Of a stretch of DNA of 64,000 nucleotides, positions 25,523 to 34,948 are shown in pieces. Source of the stretch: Deltaproteobacteria bacterium (lineage in GTDB: Bacteria > Myxococcota_A > UBA796 > CAJQPC01); contig JADKFE010000010.1 in the NCBI GenBank assembly GCA_016717595.1, forward strand, positions 79,574-143,573, given 5' to 3'. Under the pieces are notes generated by a model. The model was not told the origin of the DNA. It saw only the letters and a program-made list of their open reading frames with translations, and searched no databases. The position numbers were made by a program, and so were the translations under genes. The stretch's first letter is position 1. Each line of letters opens with the position of its first letter.

Positions 25523-26852
25523 GTGACCCCGCCCTCCCCTGCCCCGCCGACCCCCGACGCGCCCGCCGCGAGCCCCCGCGCGGCCCTGCTCTGCGGTTTT
25601 TTGGCCCTCGGCGTTCTTGGTTGGATGACCAATCAACATCCAACGCTGCGTCAGGTGGACTTCATCGGCTTCTCGGTGCGCGCCGAGCGCCTCTGGGGCG
25701 GCGGCGCCTTGGACTCCGACCTGCTGAACACGCTCTACCCCGTGGGATACCCCGCGCTGCTCGGCTTGGGGCAGCGCCTCTGCGGGGATGTGCTCTGGGC
25801 GGGCAAAGGGCTGGCGGTCTTGGCCGGGGCCGGGCTCGTGGGCGTGACGGCGCGCTGGCTGGGCGTCGGCGCGGCGCTGTGGGCCTTGGCGACGCCGATG
25901 GCGCTGGAGTTCGGCGCCGTGGAGGGCACCGACATGCCCGCCGCCGCGCTCTCGTTGGCCGCCTTGGCCACCGCCGCCCAGCGCCCGGCCCTCTCCGGGG
26001 CGTTTCTGGGCGCCGCGATCTTGTGCCGCTACACCGCCTTGGCGGCGGCTCCTGTGGCGCTCTGGCTCACCCCGGCCCGAGGGCGCCTGCTCCTCACGCT
26101 CACCCTCACCCTGGCGCCCCACTGGGGGGTGGCCTTGTGGCAAGGGCGCTCCCCGCTGCCCGATCAGTCGATGAACATGGCCATCGGCGCGGGCGGCCCG
26201 GGGCAGGCGCCGTCCGCCGTCGAGGCCCTTCAACGCGCCGCGTTGGGCGCGCTGGAGCCTTGGACCGCCAAGCTCGGCGCCTTGGGTCTGCTCGTCGGCC
26301 TGTGGCGCCGCGACCGCCGCGCCTGGGCCCTGAGCCTGTGGGGCCTCTTTCACGTCGTCGGGCTCTCGTTGGCGTTCTCAACCCCCCGCCTCGCCCTGCC
26401 CGCGAGCCTCTGCGCCGCCTTGGGCCTCTGCTTCGTGCTGCGCGGCCCGGCGCTGTGGCTGGCGGCGGCGGGGCTCTTCGCCTGGAGCGCCCCTCGCCTC
26501 GCCGCGCCGAGCCCCCCAAGAGGCCCAGCTCGCCCCGCTGGAGGCCCTCGTCGAGGGTCTTGAGGGCCCCTTCGCCTCCTCGACGCCTTGGTTCACCGCC
26601 CGCCGCGACGGCTGGCTCGTCGAGAGCCTGCCTCTGCGCGCTCTGGAGCGTGACCCCCGGCAGCTCACCCCCGAGCGCCTCGTCAAGCGCGCCCGCGAGC
26701 GCAGCCTCAAACACATCGTCTTGGAGCCGGGCCGGGTGACGGCGTCGAACCCCGGCCTGCGCCCCTTGCTCTCCGGCGCGCCCGTGGAGGGCCTACGCCG
26801 GGTTCGCCAAGACAAGGGCTGGGTGATCTACGCGGTTGAGCCAACCCCCTGA
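25523..26852 (+). pseudogene. Frameshifted GT39-like integral membrane protein
   Basis: The first frame (GTG at 25523) encodes about 330 residues with 8-9 hydrophobic helices. Its motifs include QVDFIGFSVRAERLWGGG and TLYPVGYPALLGLGQRL, typical of GT39/ArnT-like lipid-linked sugar transferases; the RAERL...YPVGYP layout is that of the first outer loop. After helix eight the frame runs into Pro/Arg-rich sequence, while the +1 frame continues with EAQLAPLEALVEGLEG and ends at 26852. The switch falls at six C (26512-26517); deleting one joins the frames. Either the gene is inactive or the C-count is wrong. The product would be about 440 aa. Confidence 0.6.
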
Positions 26853-26855
26853 GCC

Positions 26856-28280
26856 TCAGTCCTCCTCGCCGCGCTCGTACTTGGCCCAGCGGTGGCGAAA
26901 CGACCGGAAGGTGATGTGGCACAGCTCGGCGGCGCGGGTCTTGTTGCCCCCGACGGAGGCCAAGGCCGCGCGCAAGAGGCGCTCCTCGTACGCGCTGAGC
27001 ATGGCGTCGAGATCCACCCCTTCGGCGGGAAAGTCCTCGACGCTGGGCACCCCTGCGGGCGCGGCGCTCACACCCAAGACCGACGGGCGCGGCGCCCGCG
27101 CCTCCAAGGGCAGGTCTTCGGGGCGCACGATGTCGCCCTCACACATCGCGACGGCGGCCTCCATGACGTTTCTCAGCTCACGCACGTTGCCCGGCCAGGC
27201 GTGGGCGTGCAGGCGCTCCAAGGCGTCGGGGTGCAGGGCGCGCACACGTTTTTGGTACTCTCGGGCGTACTCGCGCAGGAAGTGCTCGGCGAGCTGGCGC
27301 ACGTCGTCTCCGCGGTCTCGCAGAGGCGGCAGCTCGACGCTCACCACCTTGAGGCGGTAATAAAGATCCTCCCGAAAACGCCCGGCCCGCACGTCGTCCG
27401 CGAGGTTTCGGTTCGTGGCGGTGATCAGCCGCACGTCCACCTCGACCTCCTTCACGTCGCCCACCGGCGTGACCTTTCGCTCCGCCAAGGCGCGCAGGAG
27501 CTTCACCTGGGCGCTGGGCGGCATGTCGCCCACCTCGTCCAGAAACAGCGTGCCGCCGTGCGCGGCCTGCAAGTAGCCGACACGATCGCTCACGGCCCCG
27601 GTGAAGGCGCCACGTTTGTGGCCGAAGAGCTCCGACTCAAAGAGCCCTTCAGGGATCGCCGCGCAGTTCACCGCCACAAAGGGCTGGTCCGCCCGCGCCC
27701 CGCTGTAATGAATCGCCCGGGCGACCATCTCTTTGCCCGTGCCGCTCTCCCCCAACAGAAGGCAGCTCACCTTCTGGTCTTTGACCCGGCGGATCATGTC
27801 GTAGACGGGCATCATGCGCTCAGACGCCCCGATGAGCTGGCCGAACCAGAACTTCTGCTTGAGCTCGGCGCGTAGGGCCTGGTTCTCTTGAATGAGGCTG
27901 CGGGTGCCCAAGGCCCGCTCGATGACGACGAGCAGCTCCTTGTTGTTGTACGGCTTCTTCACGAAGTCCGCGGCCCCGGCGCGCACGGCCTCGATGGCCT
28001 CTTCAGTGTCGCCGAAGCCGGAGATCATCACGATCGGCACGTCGGCGTGGGGCGCGCCGCCCTCGCGCAGGCGCCGGATGAGGTCGAGGCCCGAGAGCCC
28101 CGGCAGGTTCAGGTCGGTGATGATGAGATCGACGCTCAAGGTCTTGAGCAGGCGCAGGCCCTCCTCCGCGCTCGCGGCGGTGGAGGCTTGGTACTTGTTG
28201 CGCTCTAAGAGCATCGCCAACGTCTTCCTGACGTTGAGCTCATCGTCGATGACCAGCACGCGCGGCTCAGCGGGGGGCAT
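26856..28280 (-). CDS. pilR: Sigma-54-dependent response regulator PilR
   Basis: The 474-aa protein is an NtrC-family regulator. The receiver domain has phospho-acceptor D56 (DLIITDLNLPG). The AAA+ domain has Walker A GESGTGKE, the sigma-54 contact loop GAFTGA, Walker B TLFLDEVGD and the WPGNVREL block. A C-terminal Fis-type helix-turn-helix (GNKTRAAELCHITFRSF) follows a 30-residue linker. The ATG at 28280 overlaps the sensor kinase gene by 14 bp. Context next to pilC and pilS indicates control of type IV pilus genes, whose pilin gene is elsewhere. Confidence 0.88.
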   Translation of the reverse strand: MPPAEPRVLVIDDELNVRKTLAMLLERNKYQASTAASAEEGLRLLKTLSVDLIITDLNLPGLSGLDLIRRLREGGAPHADVPIVMISGFGDTEEAIEAVRAGAADFVKKPYNNKELLVVIERALGTRSLIQENQALRAELKQKFWFGQLIGASERMMPVYDMIRRVKDQKVSCLLLGESGTGKEMVARAIHYSGARADQPFVAVNCAAIPEGLFESELFGHKRGAFTGAVSDRVGYLQAAHGGTLFLDEVGDMPPSAQVKLLRALAERKVTPVGDVKEVEVDVRLITATNRNLADDVRAGRFREDLYYRLKVVSVELPPLRDRGDDVRQLAEHFLREYAREYQKRVRALHPDALERLHAHAWPGNVRELRNVMEAAVAMCEGDIVRPEDLPLEARAPRPSVLGVSAAPAGVPSVEDFPAEGVDLDAMLSAYEERLLRAALASVGGNKTRAAELCHITFRSFRHRWAKYERGEED

Positions 28281-29820
28281 CTTGATCCTCGGTCGGCGCG
28301 GTGGGGTTGTGGGGGTGCAAGGGCAACCATATCGCGAAGGTGGTGCCTTGCTGAAGCCTTGACCGAACGCGGATCTGCCCGCCGTGGGCGCGCACGATGC
28401 GGTCGACCACGGCGAGGCCCAAGCCGGTGCCGCCGGTTCGTTTGGTGAAGAAGGGGTCGAAGATGCGGGCGAGGTCAGCCTCGGCGATGCCAACCCCCTC
28501 ATCGCGCACCATGACCGTCACCCCGTCCCCCTCGGCCCCCAGACGCACCTGCACCACGCCGCCCTCGGTCATCGACTGCGCGGCGTTGCTCAAGAGGTTC
28601 CAGATGACCTGGCGGAGCTGGTCGGGGTCGGCCAGAAGCGTCGGCGCGGCCTTGAGCTGGGTCTCTAAGCTCACGCGCCCGGCGATGCGTGGGTCGGCGC
28701 CCATGGCGGTGACGACGGCGGTGATGATGGCGCCCAGGTCCGTGGGCTGGAGCTGCGGCGCCTGGGGCCGGGCGCTCTCCAGCAGATCCGTGATCAGCCG
28801 CTCAATGCGCGCGACCTCATCGAGCACGATCTCCCGAAGCGGCTGGTCCTCCGGCGCCACCTCCATCATCTGCACCGCGCCAGAGAGCGCCGTGAGCGGG
28901 TTTCTCACCTCGTGGGCGATGCTCGCCGCGAAGCGCCCCACCGCCGAGAGGCGCTCTTGTTGGCGCACCTCCTGCTCCATGCGGCGCAGGCGGCTCACGT
29001 CCTCGATGGTGAGCACCGCGCCGCCGTCCTCCATCGGCGAGCGCGAGAGCAGCAGGTGCCGCGCCCGGTCATCTTCGCCGCGCTGCACGGTCTCCCAGGC
29101 GCCTTCAGGCTGGTCTTCCCAGCCGGAGATCACCTCAGCGGCGGGGTGATGGGCCAAGGCCGGGAACAGATCGAGGGCCATGGGGTTCGCCGAGCGCAGG
29201 CGGCCGTCGGCGTTGATCAGCACGATGCCCGAGCGCAGGGCCCCGACCACCTGGCTGAGATCCTGCTCAAGCGCATACGTGCGTGAGGCCTGGCGCTCGA
29301 GCTGCTCCTCGGCGGCGCGCAGGCGCTCGGTGAGCTTCCCCGCCAACAGCGCCGCCAAGAAGAAGCCCATGACACGCAATGAGACGTCCGAGATGAGGCC
29401 CGGCAGGCGCTCCGGCGTGCCGAGGTTCACATACTCCCAGCCTTGCCACACGCCCATCAGGCCCAAGATCGTGGCGTAGACGGCGGCGACCAGCAACGAG
29501 CCGCGCCCGTCCACCAGGTACGCCGAGCCCACGACGCTGAGCACATAGAGCCCACCAAACACGCTGGAGGCGCCTTTGGTGAGGAGCGTCACCGCGGTGA
29601 TCGCCGCGCAGTCCATGGCGAGCTGGAGCCAGGCGACGCGGTGAACGTCTACCCGGCGGTTCAGGCCGATGGCCGAGAGCGCCATCGCCGCGCAGACCAA
29701 GATCGCGATCAGCGTGAACCGCTCCCGCTCGGCCACCTGGGCTTGGCCCACGGTGAGCCAGCGCAGCACGAGGCTGCCGAGCAGCACCACGGTGAGGCCG
29801 AGCCGCACCGAGATGTACAC
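28267..29820 (-). CDS. pilS: Membrane sensor histidine kinase PilS
   Basis: The 517-aa protein has about six N-terminal transmembrane helices, a PAS-like region (about 190-260), the HisKA box SIAHEVRNPLTAL and the ATPase blocks NLLSNAAQSM, DEGVGI, FDPFFTKRTGGTGLGL and GTTFAIWLPL. PilS phosphorylates PilR in response to pilin levels in the inner membrane. The start is a GTG at 29820, but plausible coding sequence (RWLTPARLRQHVEV) continues upstream to the pilC stop without an ATG/GTG/TTG; a rare start such as CTG is possible. Overlap with pilR indicates coupling. Confidence 0.87.
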   Translation of the reverse strand: MYISVRLGLTVVLLGSLVLRWLTVGQAQVAERERFTLIAILVCAAMALSAIGLNRRVDVHRVAWLQLAMDCAAITAVTLLTKGASSVFGGLYVLSVVGSAYLVDGRGSLLVAAVYATILGLMGVWQGWEYVNLGTPERLPGLISDVSLRVMGFFLAALLAGKLTERLRAAEEQLERQASRTYALEQDLSQVVGALRSGIVLINADGRLRSANPMALDLFPALAHHPAAEVISGWEDQPEGAWETVQRGEDDRARHLLLSRSPMEDGGAVLTIEDVSRLRRMEQEVRQQERLSAVGRFAASIAHEVRNPLTALSGAVQMMEVAPEDQPLREIVLDEVARIERLITDLLESARPQAPQLQPTDLGAIITAVVTAMGADPRIAGRVSLETQLKAAPTLLADPDQLRQVIWNLLSNAAQSMTEGGVVQVRLGAEGDGVTVMVRDEGVGIAEADLARIFDPFFTKRTGGTGLGLAVVDRIVRAHGGQIRVRSRLQQGTTFAIWLPLHPHNPTAPTEDQDAPR

Positions 29821-29922
29821 CTCGACGTGTTGGCGCAGGCGCGCTGGGGTGAGCCAACGGTCCTGGCCGGTGTTCAGGGCGGGCGACGTGTGGACCTCCG
29901 GGACGAAAGGGCCGTCCCGCGC

Positions 29923-31140
29923 TCAACCGACCGCGTTGGCCATCGAGAAGATAGGCATATACATCGCGATGACGAAGCCGCCGACGACGATGCCCAAGAA
30001 GAGCATAATCAGCGGCTCCATCATGCCGGTCAGCGCCTCGATGGCCTGATCGACCTCCTCATCGTAGAAGTCGGCGATCTTGTTGAGCATGACGTCCAGC
30101 GCGCCCGTGCTCTCACCGACGGCGATCATCTGGCAGACCATCGGCGGGAACACCCCGGCTTCAGTGATCGGCTCAGCGATGGTGCGGCCTTCAGAGATCG
30201 CGGTGCGGGCGCCCATGACGGCGTTCTCGATGACGACGTTGCCCGCGGTCTTCGCGCAGATCTCCAGGCCGTCGAGGATCGGCACACCCGAGGAGATCAT
30301 CGTGCCCAAGGTGCGGCAGAAGCGCGCCACGGCCACCTTCTTGATGGTGTCGCCGAGCACGGGGATCTTGAGGAAGAAGGCGTCCATCGCCAGGTTGCCC
30401 TTGGGCGTGGCGTAGAACGCCTTGAGGCCGTACCAGATGCCCGCCAAGGCGCCGAGGATGATGTACCAGTTGCCCTGCACAAAGTACGAGAGGTTCACGA
30501 CGAACTGCGTCGGCGCCGGGAGCGCGCTGCCCATGTCGGCGAACATCTTCTCGAAGGTGGGCACGACCTTGAGCAAGAGCACGAGGGTGACCAGACCGCC
30601 CACGCCGAAGACGATGAGCGGGTAGGTCATCGCGCCCTTGACCTTCCGCTGGAGCGCCTGGTTCTTCTCCATGAACTGCGCGAGTCGGTTTAAGATCGTG
30701 TCGAGGATACCGCCGATCTCACCGGCCGCGACGAGGTTCCGGAACAGCTCGTCGAAGGTCTGGGGGAACTTCTTGAGCGCGTCGGCGAAGGTGGTGCCGC
30801 TCTCGACCTGCTCTTTGATCGAGCCGAGCTGCTCTCGCAGCGTCGGGTTCTCGGACTGCTCGGAGAGGATCGTCAGGCATTGAATGAGGGGCAAACCCGA
30901 GTCGATCATCGTGGCGAACTGGCGCGTGAACACGACCAGGTCCTTGATGGTGACCTTGGGCTTCATCAGCGCGGTCAGCGGCCCGAGGTTGATCTCGATC
31001 CCCCCCTTCGGCTTGACCTCGGTGGGGTTGATCTTCATCAGGCGGAGGCGCGTCTTGGCGGCCTCCACGTCGGCAGCCTCGATGCTGCCCTTCTTCGCTT
31101 CGCCGTTCGCGGCGCGGCCTTCATAGGCGAATACTGGCAT
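29923..31140 (-). CDS. pilC: Type IV pilus platform protein PilC
   Basis: The 405-aa inner-membrane protein has two repeated GspF domains. FTRQFATMIDSGLPLIQCL and FCRTLGTMISSGVPILDGL are the paired repeat cores, each followed by a transmembrane helix. N-terminal MPVFAYEGRAANGE matches PilC. Closely similar to the separate gspF product (39025-40263) but with the PilC-type N-terminus. It sits 102 bp upstream of pilS. pilB and pilT, which usually precede pilC, are missing; gspN is there instead. Confidence 0.87.
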   Translation of the reverse strand: MPVFAYEGRAANGEAKKGSIEAADVEAAKTRLRLMKINPTEVKPKGGIEINLGPLTALMKPKVTIKDLVVFTRQFATMIDSGLPLIQCLTILSEQSENPTLREQLGSIKEQVESGTTFADALKKFPQTFDELFRNLVAAGEIGGILDTILNRLAQFMEKNQALQRKVKGAMTYPLIVFGVGGLVTLVLLLKVVPTFEKMFADMGSALPAPTQFVVNLSYFVQGNWYIILGALAGIWYGLKAFYATPKGNLAMDAFFLKIPVLGDTIKKVAVARFCRTLGTMISSGVPILDGLEICAKTAGNVVIENAVMGARTAISEGRTIAEPITEAGVFPPMVCQMIAVGESTGALDVMLNKIADFYDEEVDQAIEALTGMMEPLIMLFLGIVVGGFVIAMYMPIFSMANAVG

Positions 31141-31263
31141 CGCGGAAGCGGCCTCCTGCTGCTTTGCTCCGAACCGAGCCCTAGTGTACCTGCCAAGGGC
31201 CTACGACCGCAAGCCCCCAGGATCTTAGGGGACGCCCCGACGCGGCGCCGGACAAGCCCTGGC

Positions 31264-32604
31264 TCAGTCTGTGTAGCCGATCTCCTCCAACGGCGGGCCG
31301 TCCTGCTCGTCCGGGGGGAAGGGCTCGTCGCGCAGGTTCACGTCGTCGGGGCGCGGCGGCAGATCCCCCTCACCCGGGGGCAGCTCGTCCTCGTTGGGCA
31401 GGTTGAGCGGGCCGTTGACCGGGCCGGGGCGGCGCTGGTCTCCGGGGCCCGCGAGCTCGGGATCGTCGCCGTTGTTCTCACCGCCGCCGGCCTCACGCTG
31501 CTCACGGAGCTGCCGAATGCGCTCACGGCGCTCGGCGAGGCGCTCATCCCGGCGGCGCTTGCGCTCGTCGGCGTCCATCGGCTCCTCGTCGCCGCCCTCA
31601 TCGCCGAGGGTGCCGTCGCCGACGCTCATCGGCCCCGCGACCCGGCCCCGACGCGCGCCTTCTGGGCCACACTCCGGGGAGTCCAAGGTGCCCGAGCAGG
31701 TGAAATGAAGCACCCCCTCGGCGTCCCGCGCCTCTTTCACGCCCGGCGCGAGGCGCGCGAGCTTGTCGAGCTCTTCAGCGAGCTTCACGTTGAAGTCGAG
31801 GCGCAGGCGGCTGCGACCGAGGGGGCTCTGAAGCTGCACCTCGCCGTCGATCTGGAGCTGCACCAGATCGGAGACGAAGCTGCCCTTCTTGACCTTGGCG
31901 CGGCCTTGCTCGACGTTCAGCGAGAGCACGGCCTCGGAGAAGTTCGCCTCGCCCAAGGTGAAGCCCATCAGCGACGCCTCGCTCATGCGCAGGCCGTCTA
32001 CCTCAAAACGCACCTTGCCCGTGGTGTTTTTGGCGTCTTCAGCGTCCACCACAAGGTTGATGCGGGCGCGAAGGGCCCCGGCGAGCTTGGCCTTGAGCGT
32101 CTCACCGTCTACAGGCATCCGCTGAAGGTTGATGTCGGTGCCCAAGACGTCGATGTTCGTCACCGCGCCAGACTGGGAGACCACCCCCGCGACGTCCCCT
32201 TCGTAGAGGTTCGCCGCCAAGGAGAAGGTCGGCGCCCGAGACAACAAGGTCGTGAACGGCTTGATGCGGGCTGAGACCTCGGTCAGCTCGACGAGGAGCC
32301 GGTAAGGATCGGCCTCGGGCTCGTCTGTGGGCTCTTGATCTTGGTTTTTGCGGGGGCGGCGGCGGGGCTTCGGCGCCTCACGCATCAAGACCTGGGCGTT
32401 CTCTAAGCTGAGGCCCGTGCCCCACCAAGGCGAGACGTCATCCATCCGGAGGGCGTACTGGCCGCCGCTCAGCTCATCCACCTGCTGCACCAAGAAGGTC
32501 TTCGCCGCGTCGCTGGGGAAGGTGAGGCGCAGGCCAAGCGTGAAGAACAGCAGGCCCCAAGCCGAGGCCATGACCGCGAGGATCACCCGTAGCTTCCAGT
32601 CCAT
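31264..32604 (-). CDS. gspN: Type II secretion system protein GspN
   Basis: The 446-aa protein has a single N-terminal transmembrane helix (VILAVMASAWGLLFFTLGL) and a beta-rich periplasmic domain of the GspN type (long stretches of alternating hydrophobic residues, for example LQIDGEVQLQSPLGRSRLRL). It is longer than most GspN proteins because of a 130-residue C-terminal extension rich in Glu, Arg, Pro and Asp, with an ERRERIRQLREQREA helix, likely disordered. Last gene of the gsp operon; one base separates it from gspM. A 123-bp gap follows before pilC. Confidence 0.8.
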   Translation of the reverse strand: MDWKLRVILAVMASAWGLLFFTLGLRLTFPSDAAKTFLVQQVDELSGGQYALRMDDVSPWWGTGLSLENAQVLMREAPKPRRRPRKNQDQEPTDEPEADPYRLLVELTEVSARIKPFTTLLSRAPTFSLAANLYEGDVAGVVSQSGAVTNIDVLGTDINLQRMPVDGETLKAKLAGALRARINLVVDAEDAKNTTGKVRFEVDGLRMSEASLMGFTLGEANFSEAVLSLNVEQGRAKVKKGSFVSDLVQLQIDGEVQLQSPLGRSRLRLDFNVKLAEELDKLARLAPGVKEARDAEGVLHFTCSGTLDSPECGPEGARRGRVAGPMSVGDGTLGDEGGDEEPMDADERKRRRDERLAERRERIRQLREQREAGGGENNGDDPELAGPGDQRRPGPVNGPLNLPNEDELPPGEGDLPPRPDDVNLRDEPFPPDEQDGPPLEEIGYTD

Positions 32605-32605
32605 C

Positions 32606-33268
32606 TCAGCCTTCCTCTGCCGCGGGCGCGGCGGCGTCGCCGTCGGGGGTGACCTCAGCGGGCGCCTCCGACTCCACGAGCCGGTACGTCGCCACCTCTA
32701 ACTTCACGTTCAGCCGCTTCTCGCCGCTGGCCACGACCACCTTGATCGCCGTGTTGCGGATCTGCAGCGGGTAACCGCCGCCCTCCAAGGCGTAGAGGAA
32801 GTCGCCGAGCTGCTGCTGGGTGATCCGCTGAACCTCGACGGTGTGCGTCTTGGTCTCTAAGCCGTCGGTCTCATCGGCGCCGATCTCGCGGATTCCTTGA
32901 ATGTTCTCGCGGATCTGGGCCTCGTTCGCCGCCTTGTCAACGAAGGCGGAGAAGTTTTGACCTTGGCTCTCGCGCATCTGCGCCTCGATGGCGCTGAGCT
33001 GCTCGGTGAGGGCGCGGTGCGTGGCCTCTTCGTCTCGGACGAAGGTGAGGTCGCCCTGGGCCGTGGCCAGGCGCTTCTCGCGGCTCTCCATGTCGCGCTT
33101 GAGCAGAAACGCGCCGCCGCCTACGGCGAGGAGCAGCACAAACACGAACAGCCCCGCGGCGAGCTTTCGATCCCGGGCGGACATGCTCTCTAACACCGCG
33201 TCTACGCGGGCGGTCAGGGGCGCCAGCCCCGCGTTCACCCGCGCGATGAGCGTCTGAAGCTTGGTCAT
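32606..33268 (-). CDS. gspM: Type II secretion system protein GspM
   Basis: The 220-aa protein has one transmembrane helix (LAAGLFVFVLLLAVGGGAFLL), a periplasmic coiled-coil, and a ferredoxin-like C-terminal domain containing QQQLGDFLYALEGGGYPLQIRN. This is the layout of GspM, which pairs with GspL and GspC in the inner-membrane assembly platform. Its start overlaps the gspL stop by one base. Sequence identity in the family is low, so the call rests on topology and position. Confidence 0.8.
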   Translation of the reverse strand: MTKLQTLIARVNAGLAPLTARVDAVLESMSARDRKLAAGLFVFVLLLAVGGGAFLLKRDMESREKRLATAQGDLTFVRDEEATHRALTEQLSAIEAQMRESQGQNFSAFVDKAANEAQIRENIQGIREIGADETDGLETKTHTVEVQRITQQQLGDFLYALEGGGYPLQIRNTAIKVVVASGEKRLNVKLEVATYRLVESEAPAEVTPDGDAAAPAAEEG

Positions 33269-34929
33269 CAGCCCTCCTCCCCTTCAGCGCCCTCTTGGGG
33301 GGCCTCCCCTAAGGGGATGGTCATCGAGAAGGAGACGTTGTCGCCGGCCTTCTTCTCGTCGCCCTTGCGGGCCTGCTTAAAGCGGTCGAACCGCTGCAGG
33401 GCCTCCTCGATCTTCGCCGCCGACTCAAAGCCGTTCGTCTCGGCCTTGAAGCTCACGGCCTTGGCCGAGAGGCTCATCTCTTTGACGTCGATGACCACCT
33501 CGGGGTGGGCCGGCATCTGCTCGGAGATCTCTTTGAGTAAGCTCAAGACCGGCGGATCTTGGCCGACGACGGCGGAGAGCGCCTCTACCCGGGCCCGGAG
33601 CGCGTCGTTCTTCTCCAGCAGGATCGTGCGGGCCATGCCCGGCTGCTTGGCGCGATCCGCGGTGACCTCGGGGAACGCCCCGGTGACCAGCCCGGCGATC
33701 TCCTCTTGCACCGCGTCGGTGTCTTGGGAGAGGCCCACGGCGCGAACGGCGAACATCGCCAAGGCCGCCACGGCGAAGAAGCCCACGGCGACGAGCGCGT
33801 AGCCCATCGCCGAGCGAAGGATCGCGACGTCTCCCCGAAACGCGAACTCTCCTTGGCGAAAAGACAGGCTCGTGCCGCCCGCCGCGGCGCGCTGGGCGAC
33901 GGCCTGGGCCAAGGCGAGGCGCGGCGCGTCCATCGCCACCGCCAAGCTGCCGCTCAGCTCAACCCGGCGCACGGGCACGCCGAGCTCGGCGGCGAGCAGC
34001 TCAGGCAGCCCGCCCAGAAGCGCGCCACCCCCGCACAGCACCAGCTCATCAATGCCGACGCCCAGCTCATCCTCTAAGCCGATGAGCGAGCCACGAAGCT
34101 CGGCGAGCCAAGGGGTGATCCCGTCACGCAGGGCGGCCAGGGCCTTCTCGAGATCCGGCGGCGCGGCCTGGCCCGAGGGGGTGACCTGCTCGTCGGGCGC
34201 CTCGGGGGCGACGGAGATCGCCTCCGGGCGCATCGCCCCGCCGAGGTGCAGGCCGAGCTTGAGCGCCTCGGCCTCTTCATCGGGCAAGGTGAGCGCCTGG
34301 GCCAACGCCACGGTGAGCGCGCCGCCGCCAAAAGAGAGCGCGCGGGCGCCCAAGGTCTGGCCGTCGCGGGCGACGGAGAGCAAGGTGCGGGAGTGGCCCA
34401 CATCGACCACGGCGGTGACGCCGGGCCCGCGGGCCAAGGCCCCCAAGGCGTCGGTGTCGAGCATCACGAGGCGAGGGTCTACGTCGATGGCGTCTAAGCC
34501 GCCGAGCAGGGCGCCGACCTCAGCCTTGGGCGCCAGCGCCGCGAACACCCGGGCGCCGCCGCCCCGAAGCTCGGAGATGCGCCAGTCGAGCAAAAAGTCG
34601 GCGAGGTCGAAGGGCACGAGGCCCTCCAGCTCAAAGGGCAGGGCCCGGCCGATCTGCTCGCGGTCGGCGAAGGGCATGTCCACGAGGCGCACGGAGACGC
34701 TCTCTGCGCCCAGGGACGTCGCCCACAGCGCGCCCTCTTGAGGCCCGAGGTCTTGCAGCAGCGCGTCTAAGGCCGCGAGGCGCGCGCCCAGAGGCGAGGC
34801 CGTCGCGCCGGAGACGGCGACGGGGCGGCTGCGCTGCTCTAGACTCTCGCCGCCGCGCCCAGAGCGCGCGCCGCTGAGCACCAGCTTGACGCTGGAGGAG
34901 CCGAGGTCGATGGAGATCACGGAGGCCAT
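33268..34929 (-). CDS. gspL: Type II secretion system protein GspL
   Basis: The 553-aa protein combines a cytoplasmic actin-like (PilM-type) domain with a single transmembrane helix (MGYALVAVGFFAVAALAMF, about residue 370) and a periplasmic ferredoxin-like domain. ISIDLGSSSVKLVLS and VVDVGHSRTLLSVAR are the nucleotide-binding turns, and LVLCGGGALLGGLPELL is the adenosine motif. GspL links the ATPase GspE to the inner-membrane platform. It follows gspK by 19 bp and overlaps gspM. Confidence 0.85.
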   Translation of the reverse strand: MASVISIDLGSSSVKLVLSGARSGRGGESLEQRSRPVAVSGATASPLGARLAALDALLQDLGPQEGALWATSLGAESVSVRLVDMPFADREQIGRALPFELEGLVPFDLADFLLDWRISELRGGGARVFAALAPKAEVGALLGGLDAIDVDPRLVMLDTDALGALARGPGVTAVVDVGHSRTLLSVARDGQTLGARALSFGGGALTVALAQALTLPDEEAEALKLGLHLGGAMRPEAISVAPEAPDEQVTPSGQAAPPDLEKALAALRDGITPWLAELRGSLIGLEDELGVGIDELVLCGGGALLGGLPELLAAELGVPVRRVELSGSLAVAMDAPRLALAQAVAQRAAAGGTSLSFRQGEFAFRGDVAILRSAMGYALVAVGFFAVAALAMFAVRAVGLSQDTDAVQEEIAGLVTGAFPEVTADRAKQPGMARTILLEKNDALRARVEALSAVVGQDPPVLSLLKEISEQMPAHPEVVIDVKEMSLSAKAVSFKAETNGFESAAKIEEALQRFDRFKQARKGDEKKAGDNVSFSMTIPLGEAPQEGAEGEEG

Positions 34930-34948
34930 AGGCTTGAATCCTTCAGGT

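Noticed and set aside
25620..25644. Perfect 8-bp inverted repeat (GTTGGATG / CATCCAAC)
   Set aside because: Lies inside coding sequence of the GT39-like gene near its conserved start; no regulatory position.
25328..26353. In-frame extension of the GT2 protein through the poly-G tract
   Set aside because: Composition is Gly/Arg/Gln driven by poly-G/C; the ATG at 25327 begins the GT2 fold.
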